Assembly (NCBI GenBank): GCA_900095095.1
Contig: FMBT01000548.1
Location: forward strand, 1-56,570
DNA length: 56,570 bases
DNA from: Fragilariopsis cylindrus CCMP1102
Lineage: Eukaryota > Bacillariophyta > Bacillariophyceae > Bacillariales > Bacillariaceae
Direction: 5' to 3'
The notes under the pieces were generated by a model, which did not search any database, was not told the origin of the DNA, and was given only the letters and a program-made list of their open reading frames with translations. The position numbers were made by a program, and so were the translations under genes. Positions 56,351-56,570 of this stretch are shown piece by piece. The stretch's first letter is position 1. The number at the start of each line of letters is the position of its first letter.

Positions 56351-56570
56351 TACAAGGTCCTCATGAGGTTTAGGTTTCTATGGAGGTTATGAAGGTATAG
56401 GGTTGCATTTAACCACAAAATGGGCCATTTAGGCCCCAAAACAGGATTTTCCACTTTTGCACGCACCTAAGCTGGATCATCAACACAAAGCACCAAGAGT
56501 AAGTTCCCTTTGGTATATATGGCGCATCCCATCCATATATTTTGGGATGATTTACCTTGTTGAGTGTACT
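56351..56570. other. Non-coding right end
   Basis: No feature recognised up to the window edge. Confidence 0.5.

Overview
The window reads as nuclear DNA of a diatom, most likely a cold-water or sea-ice species. It is AT-rich, genes lie on both strands separated by 0.6-2.7 kb of non-coding DNA, and spliceosomal introns of about 90-700 bp with GT/AG ends are visible. Support for a diatom comes from a Ty1/copia (CoDi-like) retrotransposon, two proteins with a signal peptide followed by an A-F junction of the kind used for import into four-membrane plastids, secreted proteins with Pro/Thr repeats, and an ice-binding protein of the DUF3494 family. No species can be named from the sequence alone.

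Layout. 1-2203 (-): a frame-broken secreted Cys-rich gene running off the left edge. 3158-5338 (-): gamma-glutamylcyclotransferase-like protein. 7314-14317: a complete copia element with two apparently identical 276-bp LTRs and a 5-bp target duplication; its gag/pol frames are broken. 14.3-19.6 kb: a gene-poor block built of tandem and dispersed repeats, including a satellite with a period of about 190 bp. 19691-20305 (-): plastid-targeted CoA-binding protein. 21114-23856 (+): four-TM protein with broken frames, followed by a decayed PS-repeat relic and a tRNA-Val-like pseudogene. 24644-26521 (-): protein kinase with DFN instead of DFG. 27701-30743 (-): membrane-anchored serine carboxypeptidase of Kex1-like layout. 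31367-33359 (+): G-protein beta subunit. 34452-38601 (-): nine-exon kexin-like protease with a C-terminal FAS1 domain. 40185-41981 (-): seven-TM protein resembling THH1/TOM1/TOM3. 43032-43841 (+): Gln-rich protein. 45327-46358 (+): ice-binding protein. 46597-48426 (-): low-complexity charged protein. 49666-51416 (-): secreted PT-rich, wall-type protein. 53047-53895 (+): plastid-type FKBP isomerase. 53.9-56.6 kb: gene-poor again, with the same 189-bp satellite in inverted orientation.

Two points stand out. First, a Kex1-like carboxypeptidase, a G-beta subunit and a Kex2-like endoprotease lie side by side within 11 kb. In yeast the first and third are successive secretory-pathway propeptide processors, and G-beta acts downstream of a processed peptide pheromone. 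The link here is inference only. Second, many clearly conserved genes (G-beta, carboxypeptidase, kexin, FKBP) carry one-base frame breaks, mostly in homopolymers and mostly of the missing-one-base type. Residual assembly indels are the simplest explanation, so breaks elsewhere in the window should not be read as pseudogenisation without checking.
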